Part shown: positions 44,496 to 53,841 of the stretch, piece by piece
Layout of the letters: each line of letters begins with the position of its first letter
Numbering within the stretch: the stretch's first letter is position 1
Assembly (NCBI RefSeq): GCF_007786235.1
Contig: NZ_VNFK01000001.1
Span: 186,001 to 250,000 of the forward strand
DNA from: Paenarthrobacter nitroguajacolicus
GTDB taxonomy: Bacteria > Actinomycetota > Actinomycetes > Actinomycetales > Micrococcaceae
Reading direction: 5' to 3'
DNA length: 64,000 bases
Program-made: the position numbers and the translations under genes
Notes under the pieces: model-generated
What the model was told of the DNA's origin: nothing
What the model saw: only the letters and a program-made list of their open reading frames with translations
Databases searched by the model: none

Positions 44496-45772
44496 CTACC
44501 CACACAACCGATCCTGCACCTCCATCAGAGCCGACAGCATCTGACTGCTCATCAAATCGCGTTCGTCCACCAAGTCCTCACCCGCCCGCAACGACGGCTC
44601 CGGAGCAGGAGACACGGCCATTGACGCTTGGTATCGCCCATCGTCGGAACTGAGCGCGACGGTCCGGAAGTCGACGAAACCGCCTTTTGTGAAGAAACGC
44701 GGTGCGCCGCCGCAGTCCGGGGACCATTTGACCAGCCCCAACGCAAAGGGTCCGATCACCACCTTCTTCATCTCCGTCAAGGAACTGGCGGACAAGACCC
44801 GGCCACCAAAGAGTGCAGCTATGAAGTCATTGACGTCGGCCATGGTCGAGACCACTACTGGCAGCGGGGAACCCAGCTGTTCCAGGACCGGGCCACCGGT
44901 GACGCGCTTGCCTCGGACGCTCACGTAGCCCTTGACCAAGTCAGGAGCGTCCGGCTCCTCCTCGTCGATAGTCGTATGGGTCAGCCCGAGCGGGCTGATG
45001 ATGTCGTCGCGAAGAATCTGCGGATACGACTCGCCACGGAACTTTTCCAGGATCAGTCCCAAGGCCAGGTTGTTCGAGTCGGAGTAGTGGAATAGCCCGA
45101 CAGTTCGCGCTTCCCAAGGCAACGTACCGGCGAGCTGAAGAGCCTGCGGAGTTGTCAGCCCCTGAGAGGAAGCAGACACAAAGTCCTCCAAGCTCCGGAT
45201 CATGACGTCTAGGTAATCTGGCATTCCCGACGTCTGGGAGGGCAATTGCCTCAGAGTGATCGGCACGGGAGCTTTGAGACCAACCCCAAATCTCTCCAAA
45301 GCCCGTTGACGGGATAATGAAGTGCGATCAGTCCATCGTCGACGAGTTTCAGCACGGAAACCGCCGTCATGGTCTTGGTAACGCTTGAAACGGGGACTCG
45401 ATCCTGCGGCCGGGCCGGTTGCCTCGTGTCCAGGTCGCGCACTCCGTAAGCCTTCGACCATACACCACCCGGCCACCGCAGCTGGGCGAGGACAGCCACA
45501 GCGTCTTGGTCCATGAAGGTCTGCATCGCGTACTCCAGGGAGCTGATGGCCTCTGCGTCGCTGAACGACGCCGACGGCGAGGCCGAAGGCGATGGAGACG
45601 GCGACGGCGGCGGGCCCGGTGAAGTGCACCCGGCAAACACCGATCCGGCTAGCACCGACGCGACCATCACTCCAGTCAGTCGAACGAGCCAGCCATGCGG
45701 TTCATCAACGCACCAACTTGAACGCGAAGTAAGACCTCGGGGCCAGCACCAATCCGGCTTACGTCCAGCCAA
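44496..45772 (-). pseudogene. Serine beta-lactamase-like lipoprotein gene, frameshifted
   Basis: Two minus-strand frames together make one class C/beta-lactamase-family protein. Frame 1 (45772-45251) has a signal and lipobox (SVFAGC), a P/S linker, RWPGGVWSKAYGVRDLDTRQ and the catalytic SxxK (PVSSVTKTMTAVSVLKLVDD). Frame 2 (to 44496) has FGVGLKAPVPITLRQLPSQT, the YxN-like motif YSDSNNLALG and the C-terminal part to the stop. They join only if one base is missing in the GGG at about 45303-45306. The 5' start is unclear. Probable substrate class: D-alanyl peptides or esters. Confidence 0.8.
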
Positions 45773-45900
45773 TGAGCACTGCCTCCTGGATACGGCTCAG
45801 GGCCGCGACGACACATCACCGCGAGCGCATTCCAGCGCTACCGCTAATTTGATCGTCCTCCCGCCACCCTTGCGGGACAAGCATCAGAACTCCACTCCCG

Positions 45901-46800
45901 TCAGCTAAGCACTTTCACCTTCGCCGGCACCGGCCGACCCGCATCGGCCCCAGCCCGCTGCACCAGATACACCGACCCCAGTACCAACACCGCGCCCACA
46001 ATCTGCCAGCCCGACAACGCCTCCCCCAGGAATACGAACCCCAGCGCGGTCGCCACGAGCGGGCTCAGGAATCCCAGGAACGAGACCACCATCGTGGGCA
46101 GCCGCTGGATCCCCCGGAACCACACAGCGTAAGCCACCAACGCACCAATGACACTGAGGTACGCAAAGCCGGCAAGATTGGGCAAGGTAACCGACGTCGG
46201 CAGTCCTTCAACCACCAGCGTCACCGGCAGCAGCATCACCCCACCCATCGCCAACTGAAGGCCGGTAAACCCAAGCAGCCCCACGCCGTCGGGCCTTCCC
46301 CAACGTTTTGTCAGGACAATGCCGGCCGCCATGCTCAGCGCACCCGCCATCCCGGCAAGCACACCAATGACCGTCAGCGACGCGTCGGAGCGCAGGACCA
46401 GCAAACCGACCCCGGCGGCTCCCACAGCGCACGCCACGATGTGCGCGAGGCGGATCCTCTCCCCCAGCAGCAACGCACCCAGGAAGAGCACGAACAGCGG
46501 CTGGATCGACCCAACCAACGCCGCCAACCCACCCGGCAACTGGTACGCGGTGAAGAACAGCAGGAAGAAGAACAGCCCGATGTTCAGTGCGCCCAGTGCC
46601 GCGGCCTTGAACCACCAGGATCCCCGCGGCCACGTCCGGGTGACGAGCATCAGCACGATCCCGGCAGGCAGGGCCCGCACGGTTGCGGCAAGGAGCGGCC
46701 TGTCGGCGGGAAGGAATTGCGTTGTCACCAGATAGGTGGAGCCCCAGACCATCGGCGCGAGCGCGGTGATGAAGAGGTCGCGGGGAGACATCCGAGCCAT
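45901..46800 (-). CDS. EamA (DMT superfamily) transporter
   Basis: 299 aa with ten membrane segments in two EamA repeats. N-terminal TALAPMVWGSTYLVTTQFLP, end of repeat 1 LGALLLGERIRLAHIVACAV, repeat 2 LSPLVATALGFVFLGEALSG. DMT carriers of this type export metabolites such as amino acids. ATG 46800. Divergent from a MarR gene across 87 bp that holds a palindromic operator, so it is likely the MarR target. Confidence 0.9.
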   Translation of the reverse strand: MARMSPRDLFITALAPMVWGSTYLVTTQFLPADRPLLAATVRALPAGIVLMLVTRTWPRGSWWFKAAALGALNIGLFFFLLFFTAYQLPGGLAALVGSIQPLFVLFLGALLLGERIRLAHIVACAVGAAGVGLLVLRSDASLTVIGVLAGMAGALSMAAGIVLTKRWGRPDGVGLLGFTGLQLAMGGVMLLPVTLVVEGLPTSVTLPNLAGFAYLSVIGALVAYAVWFRGIQRLPTMVVSFLGFLSPLVATALGFVFLGEALSGWQIVGAVLVLGSVYLVQRAGADAGRPVPAKVKVLS

Positions 46801-46810
46801 TGTTCACTTC

Positions 46811-46843
46811 CATACATTTTGATGTCGAACTATTTGATGTATG
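46811..46843. promoter_or_regulatory. Palindromic operator between EamA and MarR genes
   Basis: CATACAT (46811-46817) and ATGTATG (46837-46843) are exact inverted arms. TTTGATGT occurs twice inside as a direct repeat (46818 and 46834 areas). Location in the divergent promoter region suggests MarR binding controlling both genes. Confidence 0.6.
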
Positions 46844-46887
46844 ACAATCTAGGTGTTGTACTGTTTGAGGTCAAGCATGGGAGGCCA

Positions 46888-47391
46888 ATGGACCGCGACG
46901 CAGTGGACACGATTCTTGACCAGTGGAACCGGGAGCGCCCCGATCTGGATGTCAGTTCCATGGGCATTTTGGGCCGGCTCGCAAGGGCGAACCGTCTGGC
47001 GTCACTCGATGTCCAGAAATTCATGAACCAGTTCGGGCTGGAGCCTTGGGAGTTCGACGTCCTGGCAACATTGCGTCGGTCCGCGACCGAGGCGCCACTC
47101 ACGCCCGGGCAGCTCGCCAGTCTGACCATGATCGGCTCCGCAGCCATGACCAACCGCGTGGACCGCTTGGTGAACCGCGGCCTGATCCACCGCGAGACCA
47201 ACCCCGGGAACCGCCGTCAGCTGCTGGTCAGCCTCACGCCCGAGGGACTTGCCCTGGTTGACGAGGTGGTGGAACACCACGTGGAGAATCAGCAGAAGAT
47301 GCTCGACGGCCTGTCCAAGACTGAGAGGACACAGCTGGCGAACCTCTTGCGGAAGTTCCTCCTGGCAAACAACGACGGCGAACCCTCCTGA
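46888..47391 (+). CDS. MarR-family transcriptional regulator
   Basis: 167 aa. ATG 46888, RBS GGGAGG. Winged HTH: LEPWEFDVLATLRRSA, LTPGQLASLTMIGSAAMTNR, wing RLVNRGLIHRETNPGNRRQL, dimer helix KFLLANNDGE at the end. The N-terminal DTILDQWNRERPDLDVSSMG is duplicated as a gene fragment at 44017. Likely represses the divergent EamA exporter and itself through the palindrome at 46811. Confidence 0.92.
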   Translation: MDRDAVDTILDQWNRERPDLDVSSMGILGRLARANRLASLDVQKFMNQFGLEPWEFDVLATLRRSATEAPLTPGQLASLTMIGSAAMTNRVDRLVNRGLIHRETNPGNRRQLLVSLTPEGLALVDEVVEHHVENQQKMLDGLSKTERTQLANLLRKFLLANNDGEPS

Positions 47392-47422
47392 GCGGGTAGC
47401 GTCACCCATGCGAGGATGAGGC

Positions 47423-48010
47423 GTGGACACTTCCTCTGAGCAGCTGGCGATCGCAATCGGCAAAGCGCTGGGCGGCGGACAGGCAAGCGCCTACACCGGC
47501 ACCTCGTACTGCCAGAGCGGCAACCACTTGGTGAGGCATGCAGTTTCGGTGCACCCAAGGGCCTTCATCTGGTCTGCGAAGGAGTTACCGGACGGGCCAA
47601 CGAGAACGTTCGAACCCCGCTCACTCACACTTCAGACGGATGGCGTCGATGATTTCAGCCTTTCCATTGACCGCATCCCGTTCTCGTTTCCTGAAGCCGT
47701 CCAGCTTTCATTCCCGCTCTCCCTGCCCATATGGGGTCGGCAACTGGACGACTACCACCCTGTCGCTTGTGAAGTGAACGGCTCGGACACGACACTCCTG
47801 CTGAGGCACAGGGTAGACCGGACAATTTTCGGGTCCTTCACCTTCGATACAGAAAGCGGAATCGCGAAAACACTGTTTTCCCCCACGACGGCACTGAAAC
47901 TGGAGCGCGAGCTCCCTCCGGAGAACGGAGAACACGACTTCGGATTCGTGTCCGGCTTCGGTGACCCAGACTTGCAGAATCGCCTTCGCCCCGACGAAAA
48001 CACCCATTGA
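47423..48010 (+). CDS. Hypothetical protein
   Basis: 195 aa soluble protein from GTG 47423, 31 bp after marR. Beta-rich, with SLSIDRIPFSFPEAVQLSFP and LLLRHRVDRTIFGSFTFDTE. No signal peptide, membrane segment or known domain. Codon use is ordinary for the window. The RBS (GAGGATGAG) is weak. Confidence 0.65.
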   Translation: MDTSSEQLAIAIGKALGGGQASAYTGTSYCQSGNHLVRHAVSVHPRAFIWSAKELPDGPTRTFEPRSLTLQTDGVDDFSLSIDRIPFSFPEAVQLSFPLSLPIWGRQLDDYHPVACEVNGSDTTLLLRHRVDRTIFGSFTFDTESGIAKTLFSPTTALKLERELPPENGEHDFGFVSGFGDPDLQNRLRPDENTH

Positions 48011-48061
48011 CAAGGAGATGGCCCGCAGACGTCAGTCCACAGGCCATCATCAACTTCCCGG

Positions 48062-48259
48062 TCACTCAAGCTCGCTAGGCTCCTGGTTGGTTTCTTTACG
48101 TTTGCTCCGCCTCAACACATAAACGCCGTAGCAACCGAACCCCAGCATGAGTACAGCAGCACCGGCACGCCACCAAACAAACGGCTGCCAGGCCGCGAAA
48201 TTGACGGCCATAGCGAAGAACATCACTACTTGCAGTGGATGCGGAACCCTGCTCACCAT
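48062..48259 (-). CDS. Small membrane protein, third gene of the bacteriocin-like operon
   Basis: 65 aa with two hydrophobic segments (about 11-24 and 29-48) and a charged tail (RRSKRKETNQEPSELE). ATG 48259, RBS AGGGGGG. Same strand and 58 bp after the 126-aa membrane protein. Could help immunity or export; this is inference from position. Confidence 0.6.
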   Translation of the reverse strand: MVSRVPHPLQVVMFFAMAVNFAAWQPFVWWRAGAAVLMLGFGCYGVYVLRRSKRKETNQEPSELE

Positions 48260-48317
48260 TTCCCCCCTAAGACGGTGAATACGCTCTGGTGGTTAGATCC
48301 ACGACGCCCAGCGCTCC

Positions 48318-48698
48318 TCACTGTGGCACTCCAGATTCTGACGAACCACCATCGTCTGGGTCTGAGAAGTGCCCGAACCTCGTCATCCACCTATGCACAG
48401 CCATGGAGACGGCCGAGCTGAGCAGGGGAACCAGAACGGAACTCCATTCATATCCTCTGAGAAGTAGCGCTGAAGTCATCGCCATCATGCATCCCCCACC
48501 CAAAGCGGCAGAATACGGTCGTCCCGTCTCGACCGGGACCCATCGCAAGCGTTTGTAGTAGAACGTCGCAGCCACGAGAAGGCCGATAAGCGCTAGAACA
48601 GCAAGGAAAACCAGCGAACTGGGGACCAGTCCCACTATCGCCATGCCAATTCCCATAATTAGAGACAAAACAACTGAGTATTGCTTGGCTCTACTCAA
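48318..48698 (-). CDS. Membrane protein, second gene of the bacteriocin-like operon
   Basis: 126 aa, about four hydrophobic segments (VVLSLIMGIGMAIVGLVPSS, VFLAVLALIGLLVAATFYYK, a third at GGCMMAMTSALLLRG and a fourth at LVPLLSSAVSMAV). TTG 48698 with RBS AGGTAGGA. It starts 15 bp after the stop of the secreted precursor gene, so it is co-transcribed. Small multi-pass proteins in this position often serve as immunity proteins, but no family match is recognised. Confidence 0.62.
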   Translation of the reverse strand: MSRAKQYSVVLSLIMGIGMAIVGLVPSSLVFLAVLALIGLLVAATFYYKRLRWVPVETGRPYSAALGGGCMMAMTSALLLRGYEWSSVLVPLLSSAVSMAVHRWMTRFGHFSDPDDGGSSESGVPQ

Positions 48699-48713
48699 GT
48701 TCCTACCTGCCCT

Positions 48714-49439
48714 TCAGCAACCTCTATTGAAGTCGACTAACATCCCTGCCAAACCAAGCCCGAGAGCACAGCCAACTGCCGCTGGAGGGTAGGCGGCAAA
48801 GGGACCACAGAAAGCGGTGTTGAAGGCGAACCAAGCCCAAAACGCTGCCCACGCCGATGGGCACTGAGGAAGCGAACCCCACCCAAAAGTTGTTAGCGCT
48901 CCGGAGTCGTTGGTGTACGACGCCATAGCGTCTTTATGGACGATCATTGTCACCCAGTTGCTGGAGTCCGAAGCGGGCCGGACCTTGTACTCCAGGATCC
49001 TTTTCTCCATCAGATCGACCATGCCAGTGAGAGCATCAGTTGGCATCGATGCCGCCAATCCCTCAATCTGCATGTTTTTGTCGAGTCCTTTGAAACTCTT
49101 CAGGTACTTGGACACTGCCTTAGACGAAGTGATGAGGTTCAACCGAACTTCAAACCCAAGCGGGTCCTGCGCCTTTACCTTTTCAATGGCGTGGTGGAGT
49201 TCTTCAGATGCAACGCGATCTGGGTTCACAACTAGAGTAGATGTGCTGACAGTCTTGTTGTCGTGAGACGCTACGGGTTCCGGAGGAGCGGCATGTGCCG
49301 CCAGGGGAACTGACGCCAGTAGCGTTGCAGTGGTCAATATGACGGCAGCTATCTGAAGTCCCTGCTTCCTCCAGGAGACGGACAACGTATGAGGACTGGA
49401 CATACTCGTTCTTGTGGTGCTGATGCGCTTCAGGGTCAC
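48714..49439 (-). CDS. Secreted Cys-containing protein, bacteriocin-precursor-like
   Basis: 241 aa. GTG 49439 with strong RBS AGGAGT. Signal peptide ends at PLAAHA (about residue 50). A charged helical middle (about 60-180) follows, then an extremely hydrophobic, Trp/Ala/Gly-rich C-terminus of about 57 residues with four Cys: GWGSLPQCPSAWAAFWAWFA, FCGPFAAYPPAAVGCALGLG, ending FNRGC. A precursor with a helical propeptide and a Cys-bearing hydrophobic core, followed by two small membrane proteins, recalls bacteriocin loci such as halocin C8-like precursors. The resemblance is architectural only. Motif cluster D lies 64-156 bp upstream. Confidence 0.7.
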   Translation of the reverse strand: MTLKRISTTRTSMSSPHTLSVSWRKQGLQIAAVILTTATLLASVPLAAHAAPPEPVASHDNKTVSTSTLVVNPDRVASEELHHAIEKVKAQDPLGFEVRLNLITSSKAVSKYLKSFKGLDKNMQIEGLAASMPTDALTGMVDLMEKRILEYKVRPASDSSNWVTMIVHKDAMASYTNDSGALTTFGWGSLPQCPSAWAAFWAWFAFNTAFCGPFAAYPPAAVGCALGLGLAGMLVDFNRGC

Positions 49440-49502
49440 GATTACTCCTAGTGACGAACGATCCTGCTTTGACTCGCATAGCCTGCGCCAGCAGAATGCC
49501 CT

Positions 49503-49595
49503 CTAGGTGGCGGAAACCCGGAAAATGAGTGCTGCCAGGGCCAAATTAGGTGCCGAGAAGCCCAAAAATGAGTGGTGAAACGCAGCGTCTAGGTG
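49503..49595 (-). promoter_or_regulatory. CACCTAG motif cluster D upstream of the secreted-protein operon
   Basis: Plus-strand writing: CTAGGTG 49503, TTAGGTG 49546 and CTAGGTG 49589, exactly 43 bp apart, with degenerate ATGAGTG copies midway at 49525 and 49568 (22/21-bp steps; both within AAAATGAGTG). Toward the gene at 49439 (minus) the motif reads CACCTAG. Spacing and orientation match cluster C. Confidence 0.6.
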
Positions 49596-49677
49596 GTGGC
49601 CTCAACGCTGAATGAAACAGGCGCGGGACCCGCCACCAGCGGATCCCACACCTGACCTACCTCAAGCAACCAACGAA

Positions 49678-52587
49678 TTACTTCAACCCCGGCGGAACAT
49701 TACCCACGGCAATGCCCATGATGTTGAGCCCCTCATTGACCAGCGCGTTCCCCTGCGGCAGCGTCACGCTGGAGACCTCGAAAGCCGGCGGAATGTCGAT
49801 CTTCGTGGCAAACACCCGGGCCGGTTCATCCACCCGCACCACCGTCGACGGGCCACCGATGTAGGCCTGCGTGTGCCGCTGGTGATAGGCCGAGGAAGCT
49901 ACAACCACCGAAGTATCCGAAGCAACCCCCGTGCGCCAGTTCGGCAGCGACAGCACCACGTCGCGTTTCTGCCCGTTGGTGAAATGCACCGTCGCCACCC
50001 CGGAGGACACGTTGCCGGTGGAGAAGCCAGTCACCAGCAAAGTCCGGCCGCGCCCTGACAGTGCCACTTCCTGCCCGGCAGCCTTCACAGTGTCCGGAGT
50101 CCCCACAGCCGTCGGATGCCACACGGACGAGACACCAAAGGCCGAATACGACGAGCCCGAGACAAGCCCGGCCGCAGCCAGCGCCTCCTCCGAGAACGTC
50201 CGACGATCCGAACTAACAGCTCCGTTCCGCGGATTGGCCGCGTTCGCCACCGACGTCTGATTCACCAACGCGCCCAACGGCAACGCAGAAGCAGCAACTC
50301 CCGGCCCTTGGTACGCACCGATGTTCGGCGCTCCAACAAGAACCCCAACAGAACCCCCGCCAGAGGTGACGTTACCGAAGAAGTCCCTGCCGCCGTCGTC
50401 GGCCACAACAGTGCCGGCACCCAACAGCGGCGAGCCTGACCGCAACCGGTATCCGGGAACGTCCAACGAAGCCTGCCCCGAACCACCCGCAACCAACCGC
50501 GGATTACCCAGCACCGACCCCATCTCTCCAGCAGGTGGCAGGATCCCGCCGAAGTACGCGTTGTTCGCATACACAGCAGCAGCGGACTTAAGAACGCCGC
50601 CCGGCGCCACAAACAGGTTGTTCCGCACCTCGCGTGGGCCGGTCATGTCATCCAAAAACACACGCGACGGGCAGTAAAACGTGTTGTTGTAGATGTAGTG
50701 CTTGCCGGTGCCGCTGCTGCTGCCGCCCAGACGGCAATCGTCCTGGGCGATGTTGTAACGAAGCACCACGTTCGCCGCAGTAGCGCCGCCGCCGCAATTG
50801 GACACACAGTTGAGGTAGAAGCCGCCGGCGTTCCCGTACGAGTAGTTGTACTGGAAGAGGCAGGTTCCCACGATCTTCATGTCGCAGTCCCAGGCGGTGG
50901 AATCGTACGTGGAGGTGGTGCTGTTGCCCACCACGTTGAACTGGAACACCGGGTTCTTGGAGTTGTACGGCCACATGCCCGCGAAGTTGCCGCCTTCATA
51001 CGGGTGGGCGCCCTGCCCGAGGTTCAGGCCCCTGTTGTGTTCGATCAGCGGCGCGTCCGAGTTGTGGATCACGATCGCATCGCCGCCCACGTCATGGATC
51101 TCGTTCCGCGCAACGTAGACCTTGGTGTTGTAGCGCTCGGTGGTGTCCGGCGCGGAGATCTTGACACCACCGCCGGCGGTGTCGTTGACCTCGTTATCGG
51201 TGATGGTGATGCCGTCCACTGAGCCCTTGCCCCAAGTGCGCACCATGATGCCGGCCGACTGCGCAAAGCCAGCGCCGTTCGTGGCCTTATTGCGCCACCC
51301 TGCCACGTCTTCCACATGGTTTCCCGTGACCACAATTCCGGCGGTCTGCGCCGTTCCACTGTTCTCAAACAGGATCCCCACCCGGCGGACCGGAGTGTCC
51401 GAAGGGTTCACCACACGCAGGCCGCTGACCGTCCAGTGGCTGGCATTCGTGATCTGGATGGCCGCCACTGCGCCGCCACCGTTGATGGTGGGCTTCTCGC
51501 CATCGCCGTAACTGGAGAGCGTGATGGGATGGTTTGCGACGCCGCTACCTACCGGGGTCAGCGCGCCGGCACAGTCGGTGCCCGCCCGGAAAAGGATCGA
51601 CTCGCCGGCGTTGAACGCCCCGTGCCCGTTGACCTGTGCGATCGAGTTGAAGGGGCTTCCCTGGCTGCCGTCACCGGGCGCAGGGGCCGAGCAATCCACA
51701 TAAAACTTCGCGTCGCTGAGCTGCACGATGAACACGCCGATCTTGCCTGTCGTGGCCACATCAAAGGGGCCCGTCCCGGTGGCGACGAATTCCGTGGCCC
51801 CGCCCGCGGCTCCAGCAGGCACCACGACGGTGATGGTGGCAGCGCCGGTGGCGTCAGCGACGGCGTCGGCCAGCTTTTCGCCGCGAAGGCTCAAGCTAAC
51901 AGGACTGAGCGGCTTGAGGTCACGCACGACGACGGTGGCCGGCGTCCCGGGGACCAGCCCGTTGAGGTTGGTCCCGGCTGAGCCCTCGACGCGCAGCGGC
52001 GCCGCGATGAACGCGTCCGAGCAGTTGATCCGTGCATCTGCCCAGTCGGCGTGGTCGTTGCCATTCCCTTCCGGGCCGGTCTCCACTTTCAGCTGCAGCG
52101 TGTTGCCGCCGCTGAGGTCCACGTTGACGGGCAGCGACCCATCGGTCCCCTTCCGCTCCCCCGCGAACCGCTCCACGCCATCCACCAACACCTTGAAGTC
52201 CACGCGTCCGCGGTCGCCCTGAGTGTCATCCACCCCCACCTGCGCAAGGAACTGCTTGCACTGACCCCCCAGGTTGTACGTAATGGACGACGCCGCGTGG
52301 GTGCCGATCCCCTTCGCGTAAACAGTGCCACCGATAGTCAGCGGCCGGCGGTTCGCGTCACCGGCGGCCTGGCCCCCGTTGCTCATGTCCAGTTCCGCCG
52401 GCCCCCAACCGTTGGTCATGCTCGCCCACGGAACGTCGCTGGCATAGACGACGCCGGTGGGCGGCGGTGGTTGTTCTGCCGCGGTGGCGCTTGGGCTGGT
52501 TGCGATTCCGGTGACCAGCAATGCTGCCGTTAGTGCCGCCGAAGCAGTTGTTGCTGCCAGACGCCTGGCCATGGGTTGTGGGTGCAA
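49678..52587 (-). CDS. Secreted NPCBM-domain, right-handed beta-helix protein
   Basis: 969 aa extracellular. Signal peptide MARRLAATTASAALTAALLV... ends at SATAAEQ. Residues about 45-190: NPCBM/NEW2 carbohydrate-binding-like domain (LTIGGTVYAKGIGTHAASSI, NLGGQCKQFLAQVGVDD). About 195-290: Ig-like linker. About 300-780: pectate-lyase-like parallel beta-helix (PFNSIAQVNGHGAFNAGESI, SHWTVSGLRVVNPSD, GITITDNEVNDTAGGGVKIS, IIHNSD-type turns). The last 180 residues are beta-rich. Likely binds or cleaves a polysaccharide. TTG 52587 is favoured over ATG 52572 because GAGGAGCC is correctly placed for it. Confidence 0.85.
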   Translation of the reverse strand: MHPQPMARRLAATTASAALTAALLVTGIATSPSATAAEQPPPPTGVVYASDVPWASMTNGWGPAELDMSNGGQAAGDANRRPLTIGGTVYAKGIGTHAASSITYNLGGQCKQFLAQVGVDDTQGDRGRVDFKVLVDGVERFAGERKGTDGSLPVNVDLSGGNTLQLKVETGPEGNGNDHADWADARINCSDAFIAAPLRVEGSAGTNLNGLVPGTPATVVVRDLKPLSPVSLSLRGEKLADAVADATGAATITVVVPAGAAGGATEFVATGTGPFDVATTGKIGVFIVQLSDAKFYVDCSAPAPGDGSQGSPFNSIAQVNGHGAFNAGESILFRAGTDCAGALTPVGSGVANHPITLSSYGDGEKPTINGGGAVAAIQITNASHWTVSGLRVVNPSDTPVRRVGILFENSGTAQTAGIVVTGNHVEDVAGWRNKATNGAGFAQSAGIMVRTWGKGSVDGITITDNEVNDTAGGGVKISAPDTTERYNTKVYVARNEIHDVGGDAIVIHNSDAPLIEHNRGLNLGQGAHPYEGGNFAGMWPYNSKNPVFQFNVVGNSTTSTYDSTAWDCDMKIVGTCLFQYNYSYGNAGGFYLNCVSNCGGGATAANVVLRYNIAQDDCRLGGSSSGTGKHYIYNNTFYCPSRVFLDDMTGPREVRNNLFVAPGGVLKSAAAVYANNAYFGGILPPAGEMGSVLGNPRLVAGGSGQASLDVPGYRLRSGSPLLGAGTVVADDGGRDFFGNVTSGGGSVGVLVGAPNIGAYQGPGVAASALPLGALVNQTSVANAANPRNGAVSSDRRTFSEEALAAAGLVSGSSYSAFGVSSVWHPTAVGTPDTVKAAGQEVALSGRGRTLLVTGFSTGNVSSGVATVHFTNGQKRDVVLSLPNWRTGVASDTSVVVASSAYHQRHTQAYIGGPSTVVRVDEPARVFATKIDIPPAFEVSSVTLPQGNALVNEGLNIMGIAVGNVPPGLK

Positions 52588-52795
52588 GTGAGGCTCCTCA
52601 TTGAGTGGGTTTCCTCAAGGAGTTTCTGTTCCTTGCGCGGTGGGGGCAACGAAATGCACAGGTATGAACAGCGAGAATCGCCGCCAGACCGCTGGCGGCT
52701 CGGGTGCTTGGCTGCCGCCTCTAACAAAATCCGCCCGATCGGACTATGCTCCGGTGCATCGCGTGATGGCTATGTTGCTAATGGGGGTAACAGTG

Positions 52796-53731
52796 ATGTT
52801 CCGATCAAAATCGACCACGAATCCATGCCGGAAAACGCCCGAAAAGCAGAGACGCCCGTTGCTCGTGGGAACCGCTCTCGCAGCGGCTGCTCTTCTCGTC
52901 GGGCCAACTGCGGTTCCGGCACACGCGAGCCAGCCAAACGCGCGTGCTTTCAGTGTCCCTGCGAACAACTGGGACTACGTCAACATCAACACCGGCTATG
53001 ACGACGACGTCCTCGCCCGCGACGCAGCCGGCGACCTCTGGGTCTACCCCGGCGATGGTCTGGGTGGCTGGAAGAAACCCCGCTCCAAAATGGGCGAAGG
53101 CTGGAATGTGATGACCGCCATCATCGGTGCGGGGAAATTCCAGAGTGAGTTCAACGATGACCTCCTTGCCCGCGATATCAACGGCGATCTGTGGCTCTAC
53201 CCCGGTGGTTACGGGTACCTCAAACCACGAACCAAAGTAGGCGTCGGCTGGAACGCGATGACCGCCATCATGGGACCTGGCGACTTCGACGGCGACTACT
53301 GTGCCGACGTCATCGCCCGCGACGTGGAGGGCCGCCTTTGGTTGTACCCGGGCGACCACCAAGGAGGCTGGCACCCAAGGGTCCAAATCGGTGTCGGCTG
53401 GAACGTGATGACCGCGCTGATCGGTCGCGGCGACTTCAACGAAGACGGCAAGCGGGACGTCATGGCGCGCGACACCAGCGGGCGGCTCTGGCTCTACCCC
53501 GGTGACGGCAAGGGCGGGTGGCTGCCCCGCTCGCAGGTAGGCGAAGGCTGGAACGCCATGACGGCCATCATCGCCACCGGACGGTTCGACAGAAACTACC
53601 CCGGCTATTCGCAGATCATCGCCCGCGACACCAACGGAGACCTCTGGCTCTACCCCGGTGTCGGCAGCCGTTTCCTTGAACCACGGAAGAAGATCGGCGA
53701 AGGCTGGAATGTGATGACCGCCTTGGTCTGA
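52796..53731 (+). CDS. Secreted GWN-repeat (FG-GAP/tachylectin-like) protein
   Basis: 311 aa. ATG 52796 starts a signal peptide (RRPLLVGTALAAAALLVGPT, ending PAHASQ). The mature protein is five repeats of about 48 residues: DDVLARDAAGDLWVYPGDG, GGWKKPRSKMGEGWNVMTAI and so on. The pattern is DxxARDxxGxLWLYPG plus VGxGWNxMTA, the same as the C-terminal half of the 18154 protein. Such repeats form beta-propellers. Ligand unknown. Divergent from the beta-helix gene (208-bp gap). Confidence 0.82.
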   Translation: MFRSKSTTNPCRKTPEKQRRPLLVGTALAAAALLVGPTAVPAHASQPNARAFSVPANNWDYVNINTGYDDDVLARDAAGDLWVYPGDGLGGWKKPRSKMGEGWNVMTAIIGAGKFQSEFNDDLLARDINGDLWLYPGGYGYLKPRTKVGVGWNAMTAIMGPGDFDGDYCADVIARDVEGRLWLYPGDHQGGWHPRVQIGVGWNVMTALIGRGDFNEDGKRDVMARDTSGRLWLYPGDGKGGWLPRSQVGEGWNAMTAIIATGRFDRNYPGYSQIIARDTNGDLWLYPGVGSRFLEPRKKIGEGWNVMTALV

Positions 53732-53841
53732 AGCGAGCAAAGCGCGAGCCGGAACCCTCGGTACGAAGGCGCGTTCCGCCGTCGTGCTCCTATAAAGCGA
53801 GTGCTATTTTGGGCCGAACCAGTTGGTTTGAGGGGGACGGC

